NCBI GenBank assembly: GCA_900552465.1
Contig: URZO01000008.1
Location: 33,798 to 97,797, forward strand
From: an uncultured Parabacteroides sp.
GTDB taxonomy: Bacteria; Bacteroidota; Bacteroidia; Bacteroidales; Tannerellaceae
Direction of reading: 5' to 3'
Length of the DNA: 64,000 nt
Part shown: piece after piece, positions 15,330 through 22,947 of the stretch
Layout: every line of letters starts with the position of its first letter
How positions within the stretch are numbered: the first letter of the stretch is position 1
Position numbers and translations under genes: made by a program
Notes under the pieces: generated by a model
Seen by the model: only the letters and a program-made list of their open reading frames with translations
The model's database searches: none
What the model was told of the DNA's origin: nothing

Positions 15330-16442
15330 ATGAAAGTTATACTACTGATTTTCTTCATCTCCTGCTCTTTCTTCACGAAAGCCGGTAATAACGTCACCCG
15401 AATCGATATGTCCGGATATAAGACGGTCAGTTTCGACAGCCTGGTAACAAACATCACTTGTACCAAACTGGAAGCTAACCTCTTCGACTACACAATCACG
15501 ATGATCCCATATAAAGACAATTTCTATATCATGGGCAGAACAATAGCCGGTAATAAAATCGTTATCTTCAACAAGTCCGGTAAACTTGTGAAAGAACTGA
15601 CCTTCCCGGATGCACTTCTTGTCAACTCGATGACGATTGTTCCGGAGTTAGAAGAGTTTTGGGTGATAAGCCGTTTCAGAATAATCAACAAATTCAAATT
15701 GGACGGTACAGCCATTAAAAAAGTTACATTGCCCTTCCCCTGCGCAAACATGATCCCTGTCAACCGGCATGACTTCCTGGTGTATTCCGGAGGCACATGT
15801 AATGAACGGGGCAGCATCGAAGATCATTTTATGGCACTGACCGATTTCAAAACCATCCATAAGCTATTTTTACCGAAATGGGGAAAATGTGATTGGCCAT
15901 GTGCCCCCAGCCATATATATGCGCAAAATGCAAACCGGAGTACCTTATTCATCCTCCCTAATGAAATTGATACCATCTATACCTACAATACCTCAAAAGA
16001 GGAGGTCGAACCCTTTTACGCTCTCGATTTCCATGGGGACTATTTAACGAAAGACAAACACCCGTACGGCCCTATGGAAGACAGAGATATGGCAGAAATC
16101 ATCACAAAACGAAAATATATCTATACCCAATACAGCTTCAGCCTGGCTTCCGGTAAACTATTCCTCAAATTAGCCGGCAAACGGGAAGACTTTTGTACAA
16201 TCAACTTGGCGGATAACTCTCTGTTTTCTTTTCATCGGTTGTTTGATAACTTTATGCCCGCTTCCTATAATCCGTTTATCGGCTCCGACGGTAAAAATCT
16301 ATACGCAGTCGTTCGGGAAAAGGAACTTGCCGAACACTATCAGAATATCAGATGCAGCTATCCGGCTATTCAAAAACTATTACCGGAAGTATCCGTTAAC
16401 GGAAACAGCTGGATACTGCTTGCGATTGAAATAAAAGAATAA
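15330..16442 (+). CDS. 6-bladed beta-propeller-type exported protein
   Basis: The 370-residue product has a hydrophobic N-terminus (MKVILLIFFISCSFFTKAG), probably a cleaved signal peptide; the SCS motif could be a poor lipobox. The remainder resembles the Bacteroidetes 6-bladed beta-propeller family (TolB-like/BF3164-like, Pfam 6-bladed beta-propeller): repeated blocks of the type NKIVIFNKSGKLVKEL and LEEFWVISRFRIINKFKLDG. It starts a run of related genes and lies 4 bp before the next member, so they are co-transcribed. No enzyme motif is visible. These proteins are commonly encoded with NVEALA peptides, as here. Function unknown. Confidence 0.7.
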   Translation: MKVILLIFFISCSFFTKAGNNVTRIDMSGYKTVSFDSLVTNITCTKLEANLFDYTITMIPYKDNFYIMGRTIAGNKIVIFNKSGKLVKELTFPDALLVNSMTIVPELEEFWVISRFRIINKFKLDGTAIKKVTLPFPCANMIPVNRHDFLVYSGGTCNERGSIEDHFMALTDFKTIHKLFLPKWGKCDWPCAPSHIYAQNANRSTLFILPNEIDTIYTYNTSKEEVEPFYALDFHGDYLTKDKHPYGPMEDRDMAEIITKRKYIYTQYSFSLASGKLFLKLAGKREDFCTINLADNSLFSFHRLFDNFMPASYNPFIGSDGKNLYAVVREKELAEHYQNIRCSYPAIQKLLPEVSVNGNSWILLAIEIKE

Positions 16443-16446
16443 AAAC

Positions 16447-17526
16447 ATGAAAAGAATCGTCCTTTTACATATCGTTGCATTATGCCTGTTTGTCTCCTGT
16501 TCTGACAAACACAATAATGCAGTTTTACTGAATAACTTCACAACACCTAAAGAGGAACATCCCGAATGGACGGCCCTGTTTACCGGCAAGTACGAGATCA
16601 CCCCTTTGGAAACGACCTCCGAATGTCTGGTCGGGCAAATAGATAAGATCGTAAAGTTCCAAGGACATTATTATATTTCTTCATCCGGCGGCCAGTCGAT
16701 CCTGCATTTCAACGAACAAGGGAAATTTGTCTCCACTCTGAACAAATCAGGACAAGGACCCGAAGAATATCATCGCATCGAGGATTTCGATGTCTATGAA
16801 ATAGACGGGAGTACAGAAGTCTGGATCTCTGATAACCACAGCCTGAAAATCTATGATGCTTCCGACTTCTCGTTTAAATACCAAATTCCCTACTCCTTTA
16901 TGATCCACAAGTTCAAACGACTGGACAACTCGCACATTCTGCTGGTAACGGGACAAAGTGAAAAGATCCTCACCCTGACAGACAAAGCAGGTAACATCCT
17001 TTCGGAATATCTGAAAAAAGAGATACCATATATCATGTTCCGCCCTGTACAGTTTGTAGCATGCGGTTCCGATTACCTGTTCCAGTTAGGCATATCCAAC
17101 GCTTATGTGGCATTCAATCCAGAGACGGAAACATTCCGGGAAGGTATCTTTTCTCAAGACAAATCTTACCTGTCCAAAGACCGGCTGCTCGAATCCTTCA
17201 ACATCAACGGAATGGACTTCATACTGGATGCCAACCGGGGTTTCTATATCAATAACCTGGTTTCATTGCGTGATATCATCTGGGTACAAACCCATCACGC
17301 CGGAAAAAACTTCCTCACCAAATTACAAGACGGCCAAACAACTTCCACCGGATTTACCTACGGCTCCATACTCTCCACCATCTCGGTAGGAGAAAGCGAC
17401 AACAGCGTCCTACTGTATGCCACCCCGGACCAACTATCGGACTACGGGAAAGATATTTTTGATAAATTCGGGAATAAAGTAGATTGCCAGCAGGAAGATA
17501 ACCCTTGTATTGTGGAATTCTTTTAA
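16447..17526 (+). CDS. 6-bladed beta-propeller lipoprotein
   Basis: The 359-residue product begins with a lipoprotein signal (ALCLFVSC, cysteine at residue 18) and continues with propeller-type repeats (QSILHFNEQGKFVSTLNKSG, then QGPEEYHRIEDFDV). The GxGPEEY block after a KSG turn is a hallmark of the Bacteroidetes 6-bladed propeller family. It should face the periplasm or cell surface. It follows the paralogue at 15330-16442 by 4 bp, and the two form one operon. The role is not known; an interaction with secreted peptides is only a guess from neighbourhood. Confidence 0.8.
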   Translation: MKRIVLLHIVALCLFVSCSDKHNNAVLLNNFTTPKEEHPEWTALFTGKYEITPLETTSECLVGQIDKIVKFQGHYYISSSGGQSILHFNEQGKFVSTLNKSGQGPEEYHRIEDFDVYEIDGSTEVWISDNHSLKIYDASDFSFKYQIPYSFMIHKFKRLDNSHILLVTGQSEKILTLTDKAGNILSEYLKKEIPYIMFRPVQFVACGSDYLFQLGISNAYVAFNPETETFREGIFSQDKSYLSKDRLLESFNINGMDFILDANRGFYINNLVSLRDIIWVQTHHAGKNFLTKLQDGQTTSTGFTYGSILSTISVGESDNSVLLYATPDQLSDYGKDIFDKFGNKVDCQQEDNPCIVEFF

Positions 17527-17536
17527 GAAACATTAC

Positions 17537-17544
17537 TATCTTTG
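17537..17544 (+). promoter_or_regulatory. Promoter -7 box before the AAA-ATPase remnant
   Basis: TATCTTTG matches TAnnTTTG exactly, 51 nt before the remnant's ATG at 17596. It is likely the preserved promoter of the pseudogene. Confidence 0.55.
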
Positions 17545-17595
17545 TTGTATTACGAAGTGAATGTTCAATTCCTGCAAACAACAAAAAGAACAGCA

Positions 17596-17827
17596 ATGAG
17601 CAACAAGATTTATCCTATCGGAATACAGAACTGATTTAGTCTTGAAAACCAATGACTACATTTATGTCATGGAGTTCAAATTGGAAGGGACTGCAAAAGA
17701 GGCATTACGGCAGATAGACGAGAAGCATTACGCACTGCCATTCGCGACCGATCCTCGAAAACTATTCAAGATCGGCGTGAATTTCAGTAATCAGTTGCGG
17801 AATATTGAACAGTGGATAATTGAATAA
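17596..17827 (+). pseudogene. Internally deleted AAA-ATPase/PD-(D/E)XK nuclease-family gene
   Basis: The left end encodes MSNKIYPIGIQN and then stops; PIGIQ is the usual N-terminal motif of the Bacteroidetes AAA-ATPase-like proteins (Pfam AAA-ATPase_like plus PDDEXK_9/DUF1703). Directly after it, in another frame, comes the typical C-terminus of the same family: TDLVLKTNDYIYVMEFKLEG, then KLFKIGVNFSNQLRNIEQW, ending at 17827. The two ends are joined with a frame change, so roughly the central 400 or more codons are missing. This is therefore a deletion remnant and not a small gene; a TTG-started 61-codon frame is only its tail. A conserved promoter box precedes it. Confidence 0.85.
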
Positions 17828-17835
17828 TAATAATT

Positions 17836-18975
17836 CTATTGATTAACATTTTGTAAAAATTGCATTTCCCTCTTTTCTTCAAAAGGGAATCTCGAACAAC
17901 ATCCTCCGAAAATAGATTGCATCTCTGATTCGGATAAAACAGCTTTGATATTTAACCGATAGCCAGAACCAGGAATATTTTCAATCGATAATTCTGGAAA
18001 TTCCTCTAAATCTTTTCGCAGGCGTTGTATTGTTTGTCCCATTGTTTTTTTGGTTGATTGATTCCAGTCTCTATTTCCATCAATCGATTCATCCATTCTC
18101 AAAGGTCGTTCCAATACTTCTTGACAAAGTTCCCCATAACTCAGGGAATGATTCGGGGCTCGTAAAAGACTGATAAAAGTATGTAAACGATTTTTCTTCA
18201 GGTAGATTACATGATCCCGTTTTCTCAGCTCTCCTGTTTTCTCATCAAAAAAAACACCAGAAATCAACTCCTCCACTTCCGTCGCTTCCATAAAATGCGG
18301 TACAACCACGACATCATCTTTATCTTTCTTTTTACGCCGCCACCATACATATAAGAATACAACAGGAATACACCATAATAAGATAAGTCCCCAAAGTAAT
18401 GGCATTTGACTGATCAAATAGGAAGGAGAAAACAGGATATAGGCTTGCAATTCGATTCGTCTCGGATCGCCATCTACTCCAAATACAACTGGTTCCAATG
18501 CTATTCCGGTCTGACATAATAATTCATTCGAATAACGCATTAAGCTATCTCCTTGTAAAAAGCAGACTCCTGTTTGAGCGACTATACCTTCACGCTTTAA
18601 CTCTTCTTGAAAAAGACTATCGAGTGTCGAAGCTCGATTAGGATTCTTAAATGAAATATATGTTTGAAAAGACCATTCTTTTCTATCAGAAGAAGAAATA
18701 CTATCAGCCTTTTTGTGCTTTCCATATACAATTTTTCCTTTCTCCGTCTCGACTACAACAGAATCCAAGTGAGCCTTTACATTTGGTTTTGCATACGAAA
18801 TAAGCCCAGGATTCAAAAGTTTCTTCTCCTCATCCACTGCCAAATTAAATAGATAGAAGGCCTTCAATATTTGCTCATTTTTCACTTGAATAAAATAACG
18901 GCAAGACAAATGTATAACGACCATCGTTAAGACCAGCACAGTCAAAAAAGGAATGATGTGTGTATATTTTTTCAT
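17836..18975 (-). CDS. Membrane-bound ToxR-like winged-helix regulator
   Basis: The 379-residue protein has an N-terminal membrane segment (residues 9-28), a periplasmic domain of about 160 residues, a second membrane segment (LLWGLILLWCIPVVFLYVWW) and a cytoplasmic C-terminal winged-helix domain of the OmpR/PhoB type (KKNRLHTFISLLRAPNHSLS ... IENIPGSGYRLNI). Such one-component regulators sense an extracytoplasmic signal and bind DNA from the membrane. It is divergent from the NVEALA gene at 19134, and a palindrome at 19015-19035 lies between them. It is probably the local regulator of the NVEALA/propeller genes and may control itself. The ligand is unknown. Confidence 0.8.
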   Translation of the reverse strand: MKKYTHIIPFLTVLVLTMVVIHLSCRYFIQVKNEQILKAFYLFNLAVDEEKKLLNPGLISYAKPNVKAHLDSVVVETEKGKIVYGKHKKADSISSSDRKEWSFQTYISFKNPNRASTLDSLFQEELKREGIVAQTGVCFLQGDSLMRYSNELLCQTGIALEPVVFGVDGDPRRIELQAYILFSPSYLISQMPLLWGLILLWCIPVVFLYVWWRRKKKDKDDVVVVPHFMEATEVEELISGVFFDEKTGELRKRDHVIYLKKNRLHTFISLLRAPNHSLSYGELCQEVLERPLRMDESIDGNRDWNQSTKKTMGQTIQRLRKDLEEFPELSIENIPGSGYRLNIKAVLSESEMQSIFGGCCSRFPFEEKREMQFLQNVNQ

Positions 18976-18995
18976 TTTCGTCTCATTTTAATTTA

Positions 18996-19003
18996 CAAAT
19001 GTA
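18996..19003 (-). promoter_or_regulatory. Promoter -7 box of the ToxR-like regulator
   Basis: The minus strand reads TACATTTG, an exact TAnnTTTG match, 21 nt before the start codon at 18975. Confidence 0.6.
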
Positions 19004-19014
19004 GCAAAAAGCAT

Positions 19015-19035
19015 CCAATAGCATCGATCTATTGG
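19015..19035. promoter_or_regulatory. Palindromic operator candidate in the divergent promoter region
   Basis: CCAATAG (19015-19021) and CTATTGG (19029-19035) form perfect 7 bp arms around a 7 nt centre containing ATCGAT. The site covers the expected -33 region of the regulator promoter and lies about 75 bp upstream of the NVEALA promoter box, which suits autoregulation and divergent control. Confidence 0.5.
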
Positions 19036-19107
19036 CCACTTATGGAAAAAAACACAAGTGTCAACAAAGTGTTTCCAAATTTAATCGACCACATCAGACA
19101 GAAAAAC

Positions 19108-19115
19108 TATTTTTG
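19108..19115 (+). promoter_or_regulatory. Promoter -7 box of the first NVEALA gene
   Basis: TATTTTTG is an exact match to TAnnTTTG, 18 nt before the NVEALA start codon at 19134. Confidence 0.55.
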
Positions 19116-19133
19116 CACAAAACGAAGTTGATC

Positions 19134-19364
19134 ATGAAAAAGAAAACACTACTAAAATTAATTTTTACAGCAGGTTGTTTATTAACAGCATGCTCTCTGT
19201 TCTGCAATCAAGAAAAAACAGAATTGAGCAAGTTGGCGTTTCAGAATATAGAGGCATTGGCCAGTGGAGAAAACGATGACTATGCTGACTGTTTCGGTTA
19301 TGGCTCTATTGATTGTCGAACATTAAAAGTAGAATACAAAGCAACAGGTTTTAGTTTGGAATAA
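19134..19364 (+). CDS. NVEALA family secreted peptide
   Basis: I use the ATG at 19134 because it begins a signal-like sequence (MKKKTLLKLIFTAG) and lies just behind a promoter box; the longer frame has no signal. The 76-residue product contains the NVEALA-family motif as LAFQNIEALASGE, followed by a C-terminal part of about 30 residues with a CX7C pair (CFGYGSIDC). The signal region contains LTAC, a possible lipobox with Cys20, so this copy may be lipidated. NVEALA proteins are known only from Bacteroidetes and have no assigned function. The stop codon is followed after 2 bp by a propeller lipoprotein gene. Confidence 0.82.
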   Translation: MKKKTLLKLIFTAGCLLTACSLFCNQEKTELSKLAFQNIEALASGENDDYADCFGYGSIDCRTLKVEYKATGFSLE

Positions 19365-19366
19365 CC

Positions 19367-20422
19367 GTGAAACGTTTTGCATACATATTATTAATAGGTA
19401 TCAGTGCGATAATCTCCTGTACCGATTCCCCCGGTACTCGCTATCCCCGCTATTCGACTTTCCCCAATGAAAAGGCAATAAGTGCGCGGGTTATCGACTT
19501 GGATACTGTTTTTTTCCGCTACCCATTCCGGGTAGCGGTTAAGGACAGTATTGCTATTGTAATGGATTTGCACAATACTGATTACTATTTCCACGCTTTC
19601 ACATACCCCAATTGGAAACATATTGTTCCTTTTGGCAAGCGCGGTGAAGGAGCGGAAGAAATGCTTTCAGCTGAAACATTTCAATTTAACACTCTCGACT
19701 CCATATATGCACTTGATGCAAACAAAATGCAAATTTCCCGCTGGGCGATTTCTATCCAAAACCATTCAGCTACAAGACAGGAAGTTATACAGTTAGATAA
19801 AAATCTGGTCCGTTCATTAGATTTTTATGCGACAGATTCCTGTTTTCTAATCCCAGACTATTTAGGCGAACACCGGTATTGGCAAGTCGACTATAGTGGT
19901 AAACCAATCAAAAGCATAGGTGAAATTCCATCTGAAAAAGATTTTACACAAGAAAACCGTCCCGCACTGGCTCAGGCATGGCGCAGTTTTATCGATTACA
20001 ACCCGCATAATGGCATATTTGCTATGGTCACTCAATTAGGAGAATCCATTGAGATATACAACACCAAAGAAAACATCCATACCGTATTATACGGTCCAAA
20101 TGGCGAACCCCAATTTAAAAGTGTGAAAGGAGAAGGTTTTCCTACCGGGATTATGGGATTCAGTGATATTGTTGTCACAGACCAACATATTTACAGTGTA
20201 TTCCAGGGTGTACGGTTTAAAGACAAATTAGCATCCTATCAACAAGGCAAAAAACCGGAAGACGGAGGACGTTACATTTATGTATTCGATCTGAAAGGCA
20301 ATCCTATACAAAAATATATATTAGATAAACCCATATACGGTATTGATGTAGACGAAAAAACAAAGACGATCATCGCCACTTGTGTAGAAAGCGATGAACC
20401 GATCATGGAATTTAAAATATAA
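19367..20422 (+). CDS. 6-bladed beta-propeller lipoprotein (GTG start)
   Basis: The 351-residue product starts at a GTG two bases after the NVEALA stop, so translation is probably coupled. The signal ends in the lipobox IISC, after which come propeller-type repeats (VPFGKRGEGAEEMLSAETF, RYIYVFDLKGNPIQKYIL) typical of the Bacteroidetes BF3164/TolB-like 6-bladed family. It is expected to be a periplasmic or surface lipoprotein. The close link to an NVEALA peptide is the recurrent arrangement of these families; physical partnership is an inference. No catalytic motif is seen. Confidence 0.83.
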   Translation: MKRFAYILLIGISAIISCTDSPGTRYPRYSTFPNEKAISARVIDLDTVFFRYPFRVAVKDSIAIVMDLHNTDYYFHAFTYPNWKHIVPFGKRGEGAEEMLSAETFQFNTLDSIYALDANKMQISRWAISIQNHSATRQEVIQLDKNLVRSLDFYATDSCFLIPDYLGEHRYWQVDYSGKPIKSIGEIPSEKDFTQENRPALAQAWRSFIDYNPHNGIFAMVTQLGESIEIYNTKENIHTVLYGPNGEPQFKSVKGEGFPTGIMGFSDIVVTDQHIYSVFQGVRFKDKLASYQQGKKPEDGGRYIYVFDLKGNPIQKYILDKPIYGIDVDEKTKTIIATCVESDEPIMEFKI

Positions 20423-20428
20423 CGATAG

Positions 20429-21298
20429 ATGAAACCACTGTTATACATATTATCTATACTCTTTTTGTTAACCTCTTGCAAAGAAAACAAAAAAGAAGAA
20501 GTTGCCCGACTGGTACAGGAATGGCAAGGGAAAGAAATCGTATTCCCACAAAATATTACATTTACCCGGTATGCAATCGATACTGTAGATTATCTTATTC
20601 CACAATCCGACTACAAAGTTCTGATCTACGTCGATTCCATGGGTTGTACCAGTTGTAAACTACAACCACCCAAATGGAAAGAATTGATTGCTTATACAGA
20701 TTCGGTAACAGGAAGTAGTATTCCATTCTTATTCTTTTTCCAGTCGAAAGACGACAAAGAATTGCGTTATATCCTGAAACGGGACAATTTTAACCGTCCG
20801 ATATGCCTTGACCGAAATAATGAGTTGGACAAGCTAAATCGCTTTCCTCAAAATATCACTTTCCAGACATTCCTGTTAGATAAGGACAACAGAGTAGTGG
20901 TGATTGGAAATCCAATACACAATTTAGCGGTAAAGGACCTTTACCTGAAACAGATCACAGGAATACAAAACAAAGAAACATTAACGGTAACAACTCTTAA
21001 GCCGGAGAAAATCGAGTATGATTTAGGAACAGTTCTAAACGGAACAACCAAAGAACAAACGGTCACAATCCGGAATATAGGGGCAAACATTTTTAAGCTG
21101 AAAGGTTTTACCACTTCTTGTGATTGCACTGAAGCAATTTGCAATTGGCAAGAGTTGCAGCCGGGAGAAAACGGAATAATTACAGTCCGCTACAAAGCTG
21201 AACAACCGGGAGATTTTCTACGGACAGTCGATATTTACGGGAATATATCAAATAAATCACTGACTCTGAGTTTTATCGGGACAGTGATCGAGAAATAA
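20429..21298 (+). CDS. Lipoprotein with thioredoxin-like and DUF1573 domains
   Basis: The 289-residue product has a lipoprotein signal (LLTSC, Cys17). The middle part (about residues 65-170) looks like a thioredoxin-like fold with the CxxC-type motif GCTSCKL and later FQTFLLDKDNRVVVIGNPI. The C-terminal 90 residues are DUF1573-like (TVTIRNIGANIFKLKGFTTS followed by CDC and LQPGENGIITVRY), a beta-sandwich found in Bacteroidetes surface proteins. It could act on thiols in the envelope, for example on the CX7C pairs of NVEALA peptides; that substrate is a guess. It lies 6 bp after the propeller gene in the same operon. Confidence 0.78.
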   Translation: MKPLLYILSILFLLTSCKENKKEEVARLVQEWQGKEIVFPQNITFTRYAIDTVDYLIPQSDYKVLIYVDSMGCTSCKLQPPKWKELIAYTDSVTGSSIPFLFFFQSKDDKELRYILKRDNFNRPICLDRNNELDKLNRFPQNITFQTFLLDKDNRVVVIGNPIHNLAVKDLYLKQITGIQNKETLTVTTLKPEKIEYDLGTVLNGTTKEQTVTIRNIGANIFKLKGFTTSCDCTEAICNWQELQPGENGIITVRYKAEQPGDFLRTVDIYGNISNKSLTLSFIGTVIEK

Positions 21299-21409
21299 TT
21301 ACGGGAAAAGAAAGGAGTTCCTGCACACAGCCTCACAAACTTTAGCAGAAACTCCCCGACTTTTCCTCATTCAATAATAAATAAAGAAGGAGGTAAGGCA
21401 CAAAAGTAG

Positions 21410-21417
21410 TAAATTTG
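21410..21417 (+). promoter_or_regulatory. Promoter -7 box of the second NVEALA gene
   Basis: TAAATTTG is an exact TAnnTTTG match with a leader of about 100 nt before the start codon at 21522. Confidence 0.45.
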
Positions 21418-21444
21418 AAGCAAACAAAAAAAGGTTTAGTATCA

Positions 21445-21468
21445 CCTGATATCAGGAAAACATCCTGA
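21445..21468. promoter_or_regulatory. Overlapping palindromes in the leader of the second NVEALA gene
   Basis: CCTGATATCAGG at 21445-21456 is a perfect 12 bp palindrome, and its right half TCAGG pairs again with CCTGA at 21464-21468. The site lies 28-50 nt downstream of the candidate -7 box. It may be an operator or a leader RNA switch between two stems. Confidence 0.35.
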
Positions 21469-21521
21469 ACAAAGATCTACAAATTAATAAGATTCAATAA
21501 TTCCATTAAAACAATACGACA

Positions 21522-21746
21522 ATGGGAAAGAAAATTATCGGCGTTATCGCTTTTGCTGCAATCGCCGTAGCAGCTGGCTGGAATTACCAGCAGAATACAA
21601 ATGAGGTTAAACTGTCTGACTTGGCATTGGAAAATGTGGAGGCGCTGGCTAGAGGGGAAAGTGGTACTGATTATTGTGATGACTTTACAACAATGAGATG
21701 TATGAGTAGCAGCGGAACTGTTTGGATGGATATGTACCATATGTAG
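21522..21746 (+). CDS. NVEALA family secreted peptide, second copy
   Basis: The 74-residue product has a signal peptide (MGKKIIGVIAFAAIAVAAG) without a cysteine, then VKLSDLALENVEALARGE, which carries the exact NVEALA motif, and a C-terminal core with a CX7C pair (CDDFTTMRC). The LSDLALENVEALARGE stretch resembles leader regions of some secreted peptides, and cleavage near the GE boundary is conceivable but unproven. Compared with the copy at 19134, the motif and the seven-residue cysteine spacing are kept while all else differs. It appears to be monocistronic or to run into the inverted-repeat element downstream. Confidence 0.88.
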   Translation: MGKKIIGVIAFAAIAVAAGWNYQQNTNEVKLSDLALENVEALARGESGTDYCDDFTTMRCMSSSGTVWMDMYHM

Positions 21747-21755
21747 TCTATTTAT

Positions 21756-21892
21756 AGAGGGTGTGCCAAAATGAAATAAACCGAACACGAATAACAAACA
21801 GATGAATGCTGACTTTTTTGTTATAATTACGTTACCTATAGTCTGTTTGCATATTGTGAGCCAGTAAATTTCAACTTTTTGACACACTCTCT
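21756..21892. mobile_element. 137 bp inverted-repeat-bounded element (MITE-like or IS remnant)
   Basis: The ends are 16 bp inverted repeats with two mismatches (AGAGGGTGTGCCAAAA at 21756-21771 against AGAGAGTGTGTCAAAA on the other strand, 21892-21877). The GTGTGTCAAAA-type end is reminiscent of Bacteroidetes IS1182-like insertion sequences, but the interior holds no transposase. No target-site duplication was evident. It separates the second NVEALA gene from the following propeller genes and brings a stretch that reads through in several frames without a protein signature. Confidence 0.6.
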
Positions 21893-21911
21893 CGTTAAAA
21901 ACAATTATATT

Positions 21912-22943
21912 ATGAAAAATATTAAATTCACATCAGTTTACATTTTTTCGATCCTCATTTTGTCATCATGCGGTAAAAAATCCTTACCAATTATAGATCT
22001 GCCAGAAGAAACACCAATCGTAGGGATAGACTATCCAAACGAATCTATCATGAGTTTTCCTTGGTCCATAGATATTGTTAATAACAAAATCTTAACTTTT
22101 GCAACTCGTGGTGAACACATTATAAAAATCTATGATGCCAATACTGGTGTTGAAATCCATCATATAGGATACTTCGGTGGAGGTCCTAAAGAATTCACTC
22201 AACCTGAATATTGGGGTAAAAATGAAAATAATGATATCTTTATTTATGATATAGGACTAAAATGCCTTAGAAAATATTCCTGGGAAGAGATTTCAAATAC
22301 CTCTGATTTACCAGAAGTAGAAAATATCCCTTTAAAAAATAAAGACATTTTAGTCCTTTCCGGTAAGTATCTGGATAATAGCAGTTTTATAGCATTATCA
22401 ATGGCCGGATTAACACAACCGATAATAGAACTTGATAAAGACTTAGAAATAAAAACTAATATGGGTAATATACCAGATAGAAATCATCGTAGTACAAACT
22501 TAACATCATATAGTGGATCTACAAGCGTAAACGATAATAAATTTGTATTTACGATGGCTTCATTAGGATATATAGCTTGCTATGAAAAATTAATAAATGG
22601 ACAAATTAAATTATTATGGGATCGTTATATAGAAGAGCCTAAATACATAAAAGATCAATTGGATCGAGTGAATTTGAAGTTAGGATTTTCAGACGTAAAA
22701 ATGACAACTAATTATATCTTTTGTAGTTACTTTGGCCAAAAATATATACGAGAAAACAGAAGAAACATAAAAGTTCATAATATTTTAGTATTTGATCATG
22801 ACGGGAATTTATTAATAAATTTACACACAAATAGGAGTGCTAGCCGATTTACTGTATCGGATGATGAGAGAACCATATATGCAGTAACGGAAGAACCTGA
22901 AGTTGCTATTATTCGATTTGATATTAGTGATTTAATAAATTAA
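21912..22943 (+). CDS. 6-bladed beta-propeller lipoprotein (AT-rich)
   Basis: I use the ATG at 21912 (MKNIKFTSVYIFSILILSSC); the longer frame runs into the inverted-repeat element. The 343-residue product is a lipoprotein (LSSC) with the propeller family block IKIYDANTGVEIHHIGYFGG followed by GPKEF. It is markedly AT-rich in codon use, more so than its neighbours, which points to a separate origin. It is followed after 4 bp by another member of the same family. The function is unknown. Confidence 0.78.
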   Translation: MKNIKFTSVYIFSILILSSCGKKSLPIIDLPEETPIVGIDYPNESIMSFPWSIDIVNNKILTFATRGEHIIKIYDANTGVEIHHIGYFGGGPKEFTQPEYWGKNENNDIFIYDIGLKCLRKYSWEEISNTSDLPEVENIPLKNKDILVLSGKYLDNSSFIALSMAGLTQPIIELDKDLEIKTNMGNIPDRNHRSTNLTSYSGSTSVNDNKFVFTMASLGYIACYEKLINGQIKLLWDRYIEEPKYIKDQLDRVNLKLGFSDVKMTTNYIFCSYFGQKYIRENRRNIKVHNILVFDHDGNLLINLHTNRSASRFTVSDDERTIYAVTEEPEVAIIRFDISDLIN

Positions 22944-22947
22944 GTTT

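Noticed and set aside
21477..21887. Minus-strand frame of 136 codons over the second NVEALA gene
   Set aside because: It is antisense to the NVEALA gene and begins in the inverted-repeat element; no supporting features.
21756..21892. Reading the inverted repeats as a plain transcription terminator
   Set aside because: The arms are about 105 nt apart, so a terminator hairpin is unlikely; an IS-like origin fits better.
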